NCBI GenBank assembly: GCA_007131945.1
Contig: SLPP01000352.1
Span: 1-5,411, forward strand
Direction of reading: 5' to 3'
DNA from: Paracoccaceae bacterium
GTDB taxonomy: Bacteria; Pseudomonadota; Alphaproteobacteria; Rhodobacterales; Rhodobacteraceae
Length of the DNA stretch: 5,411 nt
Shown one piece after another: positions 1 to 5,371 of the stretch; position 1 is the stretch's first letter, and the number at the start of each line of letters is the position of its first letter. The translations under genes were made by a program, and so were the position numbers. Under the pieces are notes generated by a model that saw only the letters and a list, made by a program, of their open reading frames with translations, was not told the origin of the DNA and did not search any database.

Positions 1-141
1 CGGCCCGTCCAGCCGGCCGCGGCGGGGGCAGTCCTCGCGCCGCTTCCAGGGCGTCTCGATCCGGCCGATGAAGGCGAGGCTCGCATCTTCGGGCAGCGGC
101 GCGTCGAGCGCGATCTCGTGGGCGCGCAGGGGCTGGGGCAT
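1..141 (-). CDS. trmO: TrmO/TsaA-like tRNA (t6A37) N6-methyltransferase, N-terminal part
   Basis: The reading frame opens with ATG at 141-139 and runs off the left edge, giving the first 47 residues. It starts MPQPLRAHEIALDAPLPEDA, and the next part carries the segment F-I-G-R-I-E-T-P-W-K followed by E-D-C-P-R-R-G-R-L-D-G-P. From memory of the family, an 'IGxIxTPW ... DCPxxG' block near the N-terminus is typical of the TsaA/UPF0066 (TrmO) family. Characterised members use S-adenosylmethionine to methylate N6-threonylcarbamoyladenosine at position 37 of tRNA-Thr, a cytoplasmic modification that helps decoding. The start is supported by GGAG at 151-148, six bases upstream, and by a promoter candidate at 167-195. 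It is transcribed divergently from the small gene at 372. Only the N-terminus is visible, so the exact subfamily and intactness cannot be judged. The substrate is inferred from the family. Confidence 0.75.
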   Translation of the reverse strand, partial: MPQPLRAHEIALDAPLPEDASLAFIGRIETPWKRREDCPRRGRLDGP

Positions 142-147
142 CTCGGT

Positions 148-151
148 CTCC
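148..151 (-). promoter_or_regulatory. Ribosome binding site of the trmO-like gene
   Basis: GGAG on the minus strand lies six bases before the ATG at 141-139 and supports that start codon. Confidence 0.5.
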
Positions 152-166
152 GGCGTCGCGAAGGGT

Positions 167-195
167 AATGTTGTCGGGCGTAGGGGCGGTGTCAA
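167..195 (-). promoter_or_regulatory. Candidate sigma70-type promoter for the trmO-like gene
   Basis: On the minus strand a perfect TTGACA (195-190) is followed after 17 bases by AACATT (172-167), which matches the -10 consensus at only three of six positions. The predicted start of transcription is near 160, giving a leader of about 20 bases with the GGAG site inside it. The -35 is strong and the -10 weak. The position just upstream of a supported start codon in an intergenic region adds weight. There is no experimental evidence here. Confidence 0.4.
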
Positions 196-358
196 TGCGC
201 CGCCGGTGTCTCAGCCCCACCCACAGTACGCGCGCGTGTCTGCGGGCCGTTCATGCTGGACCGGTTCTCTGGTTGCTGCTACCCTTTAACTTGCTCCGGT
301 CGCGCCGAGCTCGTGCGATACCGGACGTTTTCCAGCAACCGCAGTATCGGTGTTCTGC

Positions 359-366
359 AAAGGAGG
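359..366 (+). promoter_or_regulatory. Very strong Shine-Dalgarno site of the 77-residue protein gene
   Basis: AAAGGAGG is an eight-base perfect complement to the usual 16S rRNA 3' tail (CCUCCUUU). It sits five bases before ATG 372-374. It selects 372 as the start over the in-frame ATG at 384 and over upstream starts in other frames, and it predicts efficient initiation. Confidence 0.75.
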
Positions 367-371
367 TACCG

Positions 372-605
372 ATGCCCGTCTTTATGTTGCGCATTCCGAG
401 CCCGTTCCCGATTCCGGTCCGCATCCTCGGCAAGGGGACCGGGTTTCCGAAGGTCATCATGTCGCCCAGCCCTGCTGGATGGATCCCGATCCCCTATCCG
501 GATCCGGAGATCCGGCTGCAGGTCCGCCTTCCCAACGGCCAATGGTCGTCCGAGACGAAGCTCAAGTGGATGCCGGGCGTGATCACGGTGCCGAAAATCT
601 GGTAA
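372..605 (+). CDS. Small proline-rich protein of unknown function (77 aa)
   Basis: I do not recognise this gene. It runs from ATG 372 to TAA 603-605 and encodes 77 residues. Support for it being real is the near-perfect Shine-Dalgarno site five bases upstream, a frame with mostly G/C third positions (about 65 of 77 codons by hand count), and its fit between a divergent neighbour and a convergent one. The protein is basic and has no cysteine, no lipobox and no clear signal peptide or membrane helix. About 13 prolines alternate with hydrophobic residues, for example IPSPFPIPV near residues 8-16 and IPIPYPDPEI near 38-47. A polar middle (around LPNGQWSSETKLKW) leads to a C-terminus ending VPKIW. 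The pattern suggests short beta strands or an extended chain rather than helix. The PIPYP stretch faintly recalls PAAR-like (DUF4150) proteins, but the length and the rest do not fit, so no function is assigned. Its stop lies five bases from the stop of the convergent lipoprotein gene. Confidence 0.7.
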   Translation: MPVFMLRIPSPFPIPVRILGKGTGFPKVIMSPSPAGWIPIPYPDPEIRLQVRLPNGQWSSETKLKWMPGVITVPKIW

Positions 606-610
606 GCGCA

Positions 611-1231
611 TCAACTCGTCGGGCGCACGCCGATCTGGCGCAGCACCCAGACAACCATCTCGCCGATCACCGCGTCCGAGGCGGCGTTCAGCCCCTGCAC
701 GACATCGATCGTGTCGGTGCTCGCCACCGGCACCGCGGCCTGGAAACTGCGGCTCGACAGGATCGCGGCATCGCTTTCACGCACGAAGCGCGCGGTCAGG
801 CGCATCCGTGCGATGACCGCGCCATCGGGGTCGATCTCGGCCTGCAGGTCGGTCAGTTCGCTGACCAGGACGACGTCGCCCAGGCCTCCCAGCGGCCGGC
901 GGCCGACGAATTGCAGGGCGTTGGTGTCCTCGAAGGCGCGCAGCATCACCGTCTGCAGCATCACCGGCGCCTGCTCGGTCCAGCGCACGCCGGGCAGGTA
1001 CTGCGCCTGCAGCGGGTTGGGGCGGATCATGATCCGGTCGGTATCGAGCGCACCACCCGCGCCCGGCGTCTCGATCACCAGCGACCGGCCGGTCGCGCGG
1101 GCCGCCACCGGCACTTCGGGGGCGCGGATCTCGTAGGCGTCGAGCGGCGTCGCCGCGCCGCCGAGGAGCGCGCCGCAGCCCGACAGGAGGCTCAGCGCGA
1201 GGGCGGCGAGGAGGGCGCGGGCTGGGGTCAT
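611..1231 (-). CDS. PqiC-like ABC-transport auxiliary lipoprotein of the MCE system
   Basis: The gene encodes 206 residues. The N-terminus is a lipoprotein signal: Arg5, a hydrophobic stretch at residues 6-16, then lipobox L16-S17-G18-C19, so the mature protein starts at Cys19 and is lipidated. The body fits the ABC-type transport auxiliary lipoprotein family (PqiC type). It has an early Y-E-I-R strand and a central block (N-P-L-Q-A-Q-Y-L-P-G-V-R-W-T-E, about residues 72-86) resembling the family's 'Y..xxWxE' region. Hydrophobic and polar strands and a C-terminal helix follow. In E. coli, PqiC is an outer-membrane lipoprotein that works with the MCE protein PqiB; the same docking role is inferred here. 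ATG 1231-1229 overlaps the TGA of the MCE gene (ATGA), and GGAG at 1243-1240 gives a ribosome site, so it is the last, coupled gene of the operon. No Asp is present at position +2 after Cys (the residue is Gly), which is compatible with export to the outer membrane. Confidence 0.88.
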   Translation of the reverse strand: MTPARALLAALALSLLSGCGALLGGAATPLDAYEIRAPEVPVAARATGRSLVIETPGAGGALDTDRIMIRPNPLQAQYLPGVRWTEQAPVMLQTVMLRAFEDTNALQFVGRRPLGGLGDVVLVSELTDLQAEIDPDGAVIARMRLTARFVRESDAAILSSRSFQAAVPVASTDTIDVVQGLNAASDAVIGEMVVWVLRQIGVRPTS

Positions 1232-3360
1232 CGTCTGAACTCCGGGGTGGTGCGGCTGAAGAAGAAGCGCGCGGGATCGCGCTCGATCTGGCGGGTCAGC
1301 CGGTCGAGATTGGTGATCAGCACGCGCGTCTCGCGGGCGAGCAGGGTGAACTGGGGCAGGGCGCGGGTGGTGAAGTCGCGCACCGGCCCGCCCGAGTCGG
1401 CGACCATCCGGCCGATCTCGGCGAAGGCCTCCTCGGCGCTGGCGGCGGCGGCGCGCAGGCCGGCGCTGACCTCGGGGATGTCTTCCGAGACCTGGGCGAT
1501 CGCCGCGTCGAGCCGGCCGATGGCGGCGCGCAGGTCGGCGGCGATGGTGCCGATCTCCTCGTCGATCACCCGCTCGGCGCCGGCGAAGGTGCGCTCGGCC
1601 GCCTCCAGCGTGCGCTCGCCCGTGGCCAGCGCCCGGTCGACCGCCTCGAGCGTGGTATTGGCGCGGGCGAAGGTCGCGGTGACCTCGGCCAGCGCCGTCT
1701 CGGTGGCGGCCGCCATTTCGTCGAAGCGGTCGCTGGCCACGATCAGGTTGGCGCCGACATCGGCGATCACCCGGTTGGCGGTCTCGGTCGCGCCGCGGAT
1801 ATCGGCGACGATGGCCGGCAGGTCTGTCTGCGCCGCCTGGCTGATCGTCTCGACCGCGCCCTGGGCGCCGGCGATCATGGCGCGGGTCTCGGCCAGGAGC
1901 GCCGCGCCGTCGCCGACGATCAGCGCGTCGAAACTGCCCGCGGCGCGCTCCATCGTGTCGAGCGTCTCGGTCAGGCTCGCCAGCATCCGGTCGGTGGCGG
2001 CGAGCGTCGCCGCGGCCTCGTCGAACCGTGCGCCGGCGCGCGCGCCGGTCGCGGTCAGCTCGGTGATCAGCGCCTCGGTCTGCGTCCCCAGCCGGTCGAT
2101 CTGGCCGCGCAGCGCCTGGCTGGTCGTGGAAAGCTCGTCGAGGAGCGGCGGCACGTCGTCGGCGGCGACGCGGCCCATCGCATCGAGCGCGCGCCGCCCG
2201 GAAAGCAGCGCCGTCTCGCCGGCATCGAGTACCGAAGTCGCCCGCTCGCCGAGCGCGGTATAGGTGTCGAGCGTGGTGTCGATCCGGCCCAGCGTCGCCC
2301 GCGTCTGCTCGCCGCTGACGAGCGCCTCGAAACCGGCCGCGGCGCGCTCCACCGTGTCCAGCGTGCCGCCGAGATCGGCCAGCACCGCATTCGCCGCGGC
2401 GATCGTCGCCTCGGCCTCTGCCAGCCGCGCGCCGGCCAGCGTTCCGGTCTCGGCATAGCTCGCGATCAGCGCCTCGGCCTGCGCCCCCAGCCGGTCGAGC
2501 TGGTCGCGCGCGGTCTCGCTCGCCGTGGTCAGCTCGCGCACCAGCACCGGCAGGTCGCCCTCGAGAAAGCTCGCCGTCGCGTCCATCGCCCGCCGCCCCG
2601 AAAGCAGGACCTCGTCGCCGTCCTCCAGCACCTCGATGGCGCGCGCGGCGAGCGCGGTATAGGTCTCAAGCGCGGTGTCGATCCGCTGCAGCGTCGCTTC
2701 CGAGGCCTCGACCACGGGTTCGAGGATCGTCGTGAAATAGGCGATGTCGGCGGTGGCCATGGCGACCGTCTGGCTGACGCCGGCGAAGTCGATCAGCGCC
2801 TGGCTCAGCTCCTCGGACGAGCGTTCGAGATTGTCGAGGATGTTCTGCACCTTCTGCTGGTTCTGCGCGTCGAATAGCTCGCTCACCTGGCGCACCAGCG
2901 TCAGCGCCTCGGCGAGGATCTCGGGCGCGTCCTCGGTCAGCGTCTGCAGCACCGAGCGCCCGGCCCGGATCTCGGGCACGCCGACGCGGGGGTCCAGCAG
3001 TTCCGCCTCCGGACTGCCGGCGCTGATCCCGACATAGGAGACGCCGGTCACGCCCATCATCTCGATCGTCGCCTCGCTGTCGGCGCGCACCGGAACGTCA
3101 CCGCTGATTTCCAGCCGCACCAGGACCGAGCCGTCGCGCTCGGGCGCAAGCCGCACATCGACGACCTGGCCCACGGGAAGGCCGGCGAAGCGCACCTCCG
3201 AGGCGCGGCTGAGCCCGCCGACAGAGGTGAACCGCACCTCGTAGTAGTCGAACTGGCGGTCGAGCTCGATCCGCGCGAAGACCAGAAGGAAGGCCAGCAG
3301 ACCCAGGAACCCGGCCAGCGCGAGGGCGCCGATCAGCACGTAGTTGGCGCGCGTCTCCAT
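1228..3360 (-). CDS. MlaD/MCE-family lipid transport protein with long repeated helical tail (710 aa)
   Basis: This is the substrate-binding/bridge subunit of a Mla-type ABC lipid transporter. Residues 1-8 are cytoplasmic and residues 9-30 form one membrane anchor. One MCE domain follows (about 38-117), with the typical F-T-S-V-G-G-L, G-L-P-V-G-Q-V and V-T-G-V-S-Y-V-G-I segments. Residues 140-690 are almost entirely predicted helix, rich in Ala, Glu, Thr, Leu and Arg. The C-terminus has the D-P-A-R-F-F-F segment (695-701), which resembles the ending of other long alphaproteobacterial MCE proteins. E. coli MlaD is only about 180 residues, so the tail is the main difference. It contains a 133-residue tandem duplication (222-354 and 355-487) and weaker copies after it. 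The protein has a single lysine (K170) and no Cys, Trp or His. MCE domains form hexameric rings on the permease; a periplasm-spanning tunnel or needle built by the tail is inferred by analogy with PqiB and mycobacterial Mce proteins. ATG 3360-3358 has GAAAGGAA at 3378-3371 ten bases upstream and lies three bases after the ATPase stop. Confidence 0.92.
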   Translation of the reverse strand: METRANYVLIGALALAGFLGLLAFLLVFARIELDRQFDYYEVRFTSVGGLSRASEVRFAGLPVGQVVDVRLAPERDGSVLVRLEISGDVPVRADSEATIEMMGVTGVSYVGISAGSPEAELLDPRVGVPEIRAGRSVLQTLTEDAPEILAEALTLVRQVSELFDAQNQQKVQNILDNLERSSEELSQALIDFAGVSQTVAMATADIAYFTTILEPVVEASEATLQRIDTALETYTALAARAIEVLEDGDEVLLSGRRAMDATASFLEGDLPVLVRELTTASETARDQLDRLGAQAEALIASYAETGTLAGARLAEAEATIAAANAVLADLGGTLDTVERAAAGFEALVSGEQTRATLGRIDTTLDTYTALGERATSVLDAGETALLSGRRALDAMGRVAADDVPPLLDELSTTSQALRGQIDRLGTQTEALITELTATGARAGARFDEAAATLAATDRMLASLTETLDTMERAAGSFDALIVGDGAALLAETRAMIAGAQGAVETISQAAQTDLPAIVADIRGATETANRVIADVGANLIVASDRFDEMAAATETALAEVTATFARANTTLEAVDRALATGERTLEAAERTFAGAERVIDEEIGTIAADLRAAIGRLDAAIAQVSEDIPEVSAGLRAAAASAEEAFAEIGRMVADSGGPVRDFTTRALPQFTLLARETRVLITNLDRLTRQIERDPARFFFSRTTPEFRR
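1900..2697 (-). repeat. 399-bp in-frame tandem duplication inside the MCE gene
   Basis: Two adjacent units, 2697-2299 (residues 222-354) and 2298-1900 (residues 355-487), align without any gap at an offset of exactly 133 codons. By hand about 72 of 129 aligned residues are identical. The shared landmarks are A-T-L-x-R-I-D-T, L-L-S-G-R-R-A-x-D-A, D-R-L-G-x-Q-x-E-A-L-I, A-G-A-R and T-L-D-T-x-E-R-A-A. DNA similarity is also visible, for example around 2658-2685 against 2259-2286. Two shorter and more degenerate units seem to follow. Confidence 0.88.
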
Positions 3361-3363
3361 GCC

Positions 3364-4158
3364 TCAGCGGTTCCTTTCGAGCGTGGCGAGCGCGGCGCGG
3401 GCGCGCGGGCCGTGAAAGTACTCGTGAACCCAGGGATGATCCACCTCGAGCATTTCCTCCATCGTACCGGTCACGAGAACCTTCTTCTCGGCGAGGACCG
3501 CGATGCGGTCGCAGGTCGCATGCAGGGTGTCAAGATCATGCGTCACGAGGAAGACCGTCAACCCCAGCGTGCGCGACAACTTGTGAATCAGCGTGTCGAA
3601 CGCCGACGCGCCGATCGGGTCCAGCCCGGCGGTGGGCTCGTCGAGGAAGACGATCTCGGGGTCCAGCGCAAGCGCGCGGGCGAGCCCGGCCCGCTTGCGC
3701 ATCCCGCCCGAAAGCTCGGACGGGTACTTGTCGCCGGCAAGGTAGGGCAGCCCCGAGAGCGAGATCTTCAGATCCGCGAGCGCCCGGCGCAGCCGCGTTG
3801 GCAGCCCCGTGACCGCGCGCAGCGGCACCTCGACATTCTCCCGCACGGTCAGCGCCGAGAAGAGCGCGCCGTCCTGGAACATCACCCCCATCCGCCGGTC
3901 GATCCCGGCGCGGGTATCCTCGTCGGCGGCCAATGCGTCCTGGCCGAAGAGGTGGATCGTGCCCGCCTGCGGTCGCCGGAGCCCGGTGATGGTGCGCAGC
4001 AGCACCGACTTGCCGGTACCCGAGCCGCCGACGATGCCGACGATCTCGCCCGGATAGATGTCGAGGTCGAGCCCGTCATGCACGACCTGCGGCCCGAAGG
4101 CGTTCTTCACGCCGCGCAGCCGGATCACCGGCTCGGGCTGGATGGCGGTCCCGTCCAT
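3364..4158 (-). CDS. mlaF: MlaF-type ATP-binding protein of the MCE lipid transporter
   Basis: The gene encodes 264 residues, the usual MlaF length. It is the cytoplasmic ATPase that drives the MlaE-type permease. All ABC motifs are intact: Walker A GGSGTGKS (44-51), Q-loop Q95 in V-M-F-Q-D-G-A-L-F-S, signature L-S-G-G-M (149-153), Walker B I-V-F-L-D-E-P with catalytic E174, D-loop G-L-D (178-180) and switch His207. The Q-loop context F-Q-x-G-A-L-F-S and the signature S-G-G-M-R-K-R are characteristic of the Mla/Mkl subfamily rather than amino-acid or metal importers. The C-terminal extension H-P-W-V-H-E-Y-F-H-G (241-250) is also typical; in E. coli MlaF the C-terminus contacts the partner subunit and MlaB. 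ATG 4158-4156 shares its A with the TGA of the permease gene (TGATG). The upstream GGGGA is a weak ribosome site, so reinitiation or coupling is likely. A longer in-frame extension upstream overlaps the permease gene and is a shadow. Confidence 0.94.
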   Translation of the reverse strand: MDGTAIQPEPVIRLRGVKNAFGPQVVHDGLDLDIYPGEIVGIVGGSGTGKSVLLRTITGLRRPQAGTIHLFGQDALAADEDTRAGIDRRMGVMFQDGALFSALTVRENVEVPLRAVTGLPTRLRRALADLKISLSGLPYLAGDKYPSELSGGMRKRAGLARALALDPEIVFLDEPTAGLDPIGASAFDTLIHKLSRTLGLTVFLVTHDLDTLHATCDRIAVLAEKKVLVTGTMEEMLEVDHPWVHEYFHGPRARAALATLERNR

Positions 4159-5285
4159 CACATCCCCAGCCGCGCGAAGAAGATCGAAAATAGCGCATCC
4201 GCCACGATCACCGCGAAGATCGCGGTCACCACCGAGGCCGAGGTCATGCGGCCCAGCGACTCGGCGTTCGACTGCACCTTCAGGCCGCCATGCACGCCGA
4301 CGACGCCGATGATGATGGCGAAGACCGGCGCCTTGACCATGCCGACGATGACGTGATCGACGCTCGTGCCCTCGACCAGGCGGGTGAGGAACATCGCCGG
4401 CGATATCCCGAGTTCGATCCAGGACATGATCAGTCCGCCGAACAGGCCCATGACATTGGCGATCAGCCCGAGGATCGGCAACATCAGCAAGAGCGCGAGG
4501 ATGCGCGGCAGGAACAGCGCCTCGGCCGGATCGATGCCAAGCGTCTGCATCGCGTCGATCTCCTCGCGCATCTTCATCGACCCGATCGCCGCGGTGAAGG
4601 CCGAGGCGGTGCGGCCGGCGACGATGATCGCGGTCAGGAGGATGCCCAGCTCGCGCAGGATCGAGATCGCGATGAGATCGACGACGAAGACCTCGGCGCC
4701 GAACTGGCGCAGCTGCACCGAGCCCTGGAAGGCGAGGACGACCCCGATCAGGAAGGCCATCAGCGACACGATCGGGATGGCGCGCCAGCCGACATCCTGG
4801 CAATGCGCGACCAGCGCCGTCAGGCGCAGCCTGCCCGGCCGGATTAAGACCCGCCCCAGCCGCGCCAGGAAAAGCCCCATGACATGCGCAAGCTCGGCCA
4901 GGAACATTCCCCCGGCAACCACCGCCCGCCCCAGCGCCTCCAGCCGGTCGGTCAGGCTGCGCCCGCCGGCGGTCGTGTCGGGCGGCTTCGGCAGGGATTT
5001 CGCGACGGTCTCCAGGAGCTGACGCTGGCGCTGATCCGCGCCGTCGAGGTCGAGCCGCCCGCCCGCCGCCTCGAGCCGCTCCTCCAGTTTCGCGATGGCC
5101 CATGCGCCGGCCGTATCGAACCGCCCGACCTGCGAGAGGTCCAGCCGCAGGGCCGCGTCCGCCGGCTGACGCGCCAGCGCCGGCTCCAGCCGCGCGAGCG
5201 TCTGTACCGACAGATCGCCGGCAAGCCGAAGCACGCGCGTGCCTGTCTCCTCGCCCTCGTCTATCCGCAACTGCCCGTCGGCCAT
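4158..5285 (-). CDS. mlaE: STAS-domain-fused MlaE-type permease
   Basis: The gene encodes 375 residues. Residues 1-95 form a STAS domain (L-A-G-D-L-S near 21-26, then F-D-T-A-G-A-W-A-I at 56-64, the conserved loop with Thr58). Residues 96-115 are a linker. The MlaE permease domain spans about 116-375, with interfacial helices at 120-145 and transmembrane segments around 168-190, 200-225, 260-290, 315-335 and 350-372. The family motif is intact: R-E-L-G near 211-214, A-G-R-T-A-S-A-F near 223-230, then M-K-M-R-E-E-I-D-A-M-Q-T-L-G-I at 237-251 and the P-R at 260-261. It forms the inner-membrane core that moves phospholipid with MlaF; the STAS part replaces the separate MlaB subunit of E. coli. 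ATG 5285-5283 is chosen because AGGAG (5296-5292) lies six bases upstream. The longer reading from TTG 5327 adds 14 residues without a good ribosome site. It is the first gene of the operon. Confidence 0.93.
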   Translation of the reverse strand: MADGQLRIDEGEETGTRVLRLAGDLSVQTLARLEPALARQPADAALRLDLSQVGRFDTAGAWAIAKLEERLEAAGGRLDLDGADQRQRQLLETVAKSLPKPPDTTAGGRSLTDRLEALGRAVVAGGMFLAELAHVMGLFLARLGRVLIRPGRLRLTALVAHCQDVGWRAIPIVSLMAFLIGVVLAFQGSVQLRQFGAEVFVVDLIAISILRELGILLTAIIVAGRTASAFTAAIGSMKMREEIDAMQTLGIDPAEALFLPRILALLLMLPILGLIANVMGLFGGLIMSWIELGISPAMFLTRLVEGTSVDHVIVGMVKAPVFAIIIGVVGVHGGLKVQSNAESLGRMTSASVVTAIFAVIVADALFSIFFARLGM

Positions 5286-5291
5286 TCGCGT

Positions 5292-5296
5292 CTCCT
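5292..5296 (-). promoter_or_regulatory. Ribosome binding site of the permease gene
   Basis: AGGAG on the minus strand lies six bases before ATG 5285-5283. It decides the start against the in-frame TTG at 5327-5325. Confidence 0.65.
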
Positions 5297-5317
5297 GAAG
5301 CGCGCCCTGCACGGGGT

Positions 5318-5327
5318 TTGCGCGCAA
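5318..5327. repeat. 10-bp perfect palindrome in the operon leader
   Basis: TTGCGCGCAA is a perfect palindrome. It lies downstream of the predicted transcription start and about 32 bases before the permease ATG. It could be an operator half-site pair, but GC-rich palindromes arise by chance in such DNA, so the regulatory reading is only a possibility. Confidence 0.3.
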
Positions 5328-5342
5328 GATGCTGTCCAGTCA

Positions 5343-5371
5343 ATTCAATAGCCCATGGCATGCGCGTTCAA
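5343..5371 (-). promoter_or_regulatory. Candidate promoter of the MCE transporter operon
   Basis: On the minus strand TTGAAC (5371-5366) and TTGAAT (5348-5343) are separated by 17 bases. Each matches the sigma70 consensus at four of six positions. The stretch 5341-5350 is unusually AT-rich for this window. Transcription would start near 5336, leaving a leader of about 50 bases. No other promoter-like site is evident between the four tightly spaced genes, so this could serve all of them, unless the operon continues from a gene to the right. Confidence 0.4.

Noticed and set aside
68..289. Plus-strand open frame of 73 codons at the left end
   Set aside because: It is antisense to the trmO-like N-terminus, has no good ribosome site, and its translation is Gly/Ser/Arg-rich with no family resemblance.
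285..319. Promoter for the small gene, for example TTTAAC at 285-290 as -10, or TTGCTC (291-296) with TGCGAT (314-319)
   Set aside because: TTTAAC has no -35 at a usable distance, and TGCGAT matches only three of six -10 positions. A promoter is expected in 142-358 but I cannot place it.
372..605. PAAR-like (DUF4150) spike-tip protein, from the PIPYP stretch
   Set aside because: It lacks the length, cysteines and glycine-rich repeats expected, and no type VI secretion genes are nearby.
481..610. Rho-independent terminator for the minus-strand operon
   Set aside because: The palindrome at 497-508 is not followed by a T-run on the minus strand, and no other suitable hairpin is evident.
350..2263. 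Very long plus-strand open frame (637 codons) across the lipoprotein and MCE genes
   Set aside because: It is antisense to two well-supported genes. Its Ser/Ala/Arg-rich low-complexity translation is what reversed GC-rich repeat codons give, and no domain is visible.
1228..3360. Methyl-accepting chemotaxis or apolipoprotein-like function suggested by the long Ala/Glu/Thr helices
   Set aside because: The N-terminal anchor, the MCE domain and the position after an MlaF/MlaE pair define it as an MCE transporter subunit; the helices are general coiled-coil-like composition.
3412..4356. Plus-strand open frame of 314 codons opposite the ATPase gene
   Set aside because: It is a shadow of the intact ABC ATPase; the translation is Arg/His/Asp-rich with no recognisable motif.
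4159..5361. Upstream extension of the ATPase frame, making a 665-residue protein
   Set aside because: The extension lies out of frame across the whole permease gene and reads as Arg/Gly/Ala-rich noise. The ABC domain starts naturally at ATG 4158.
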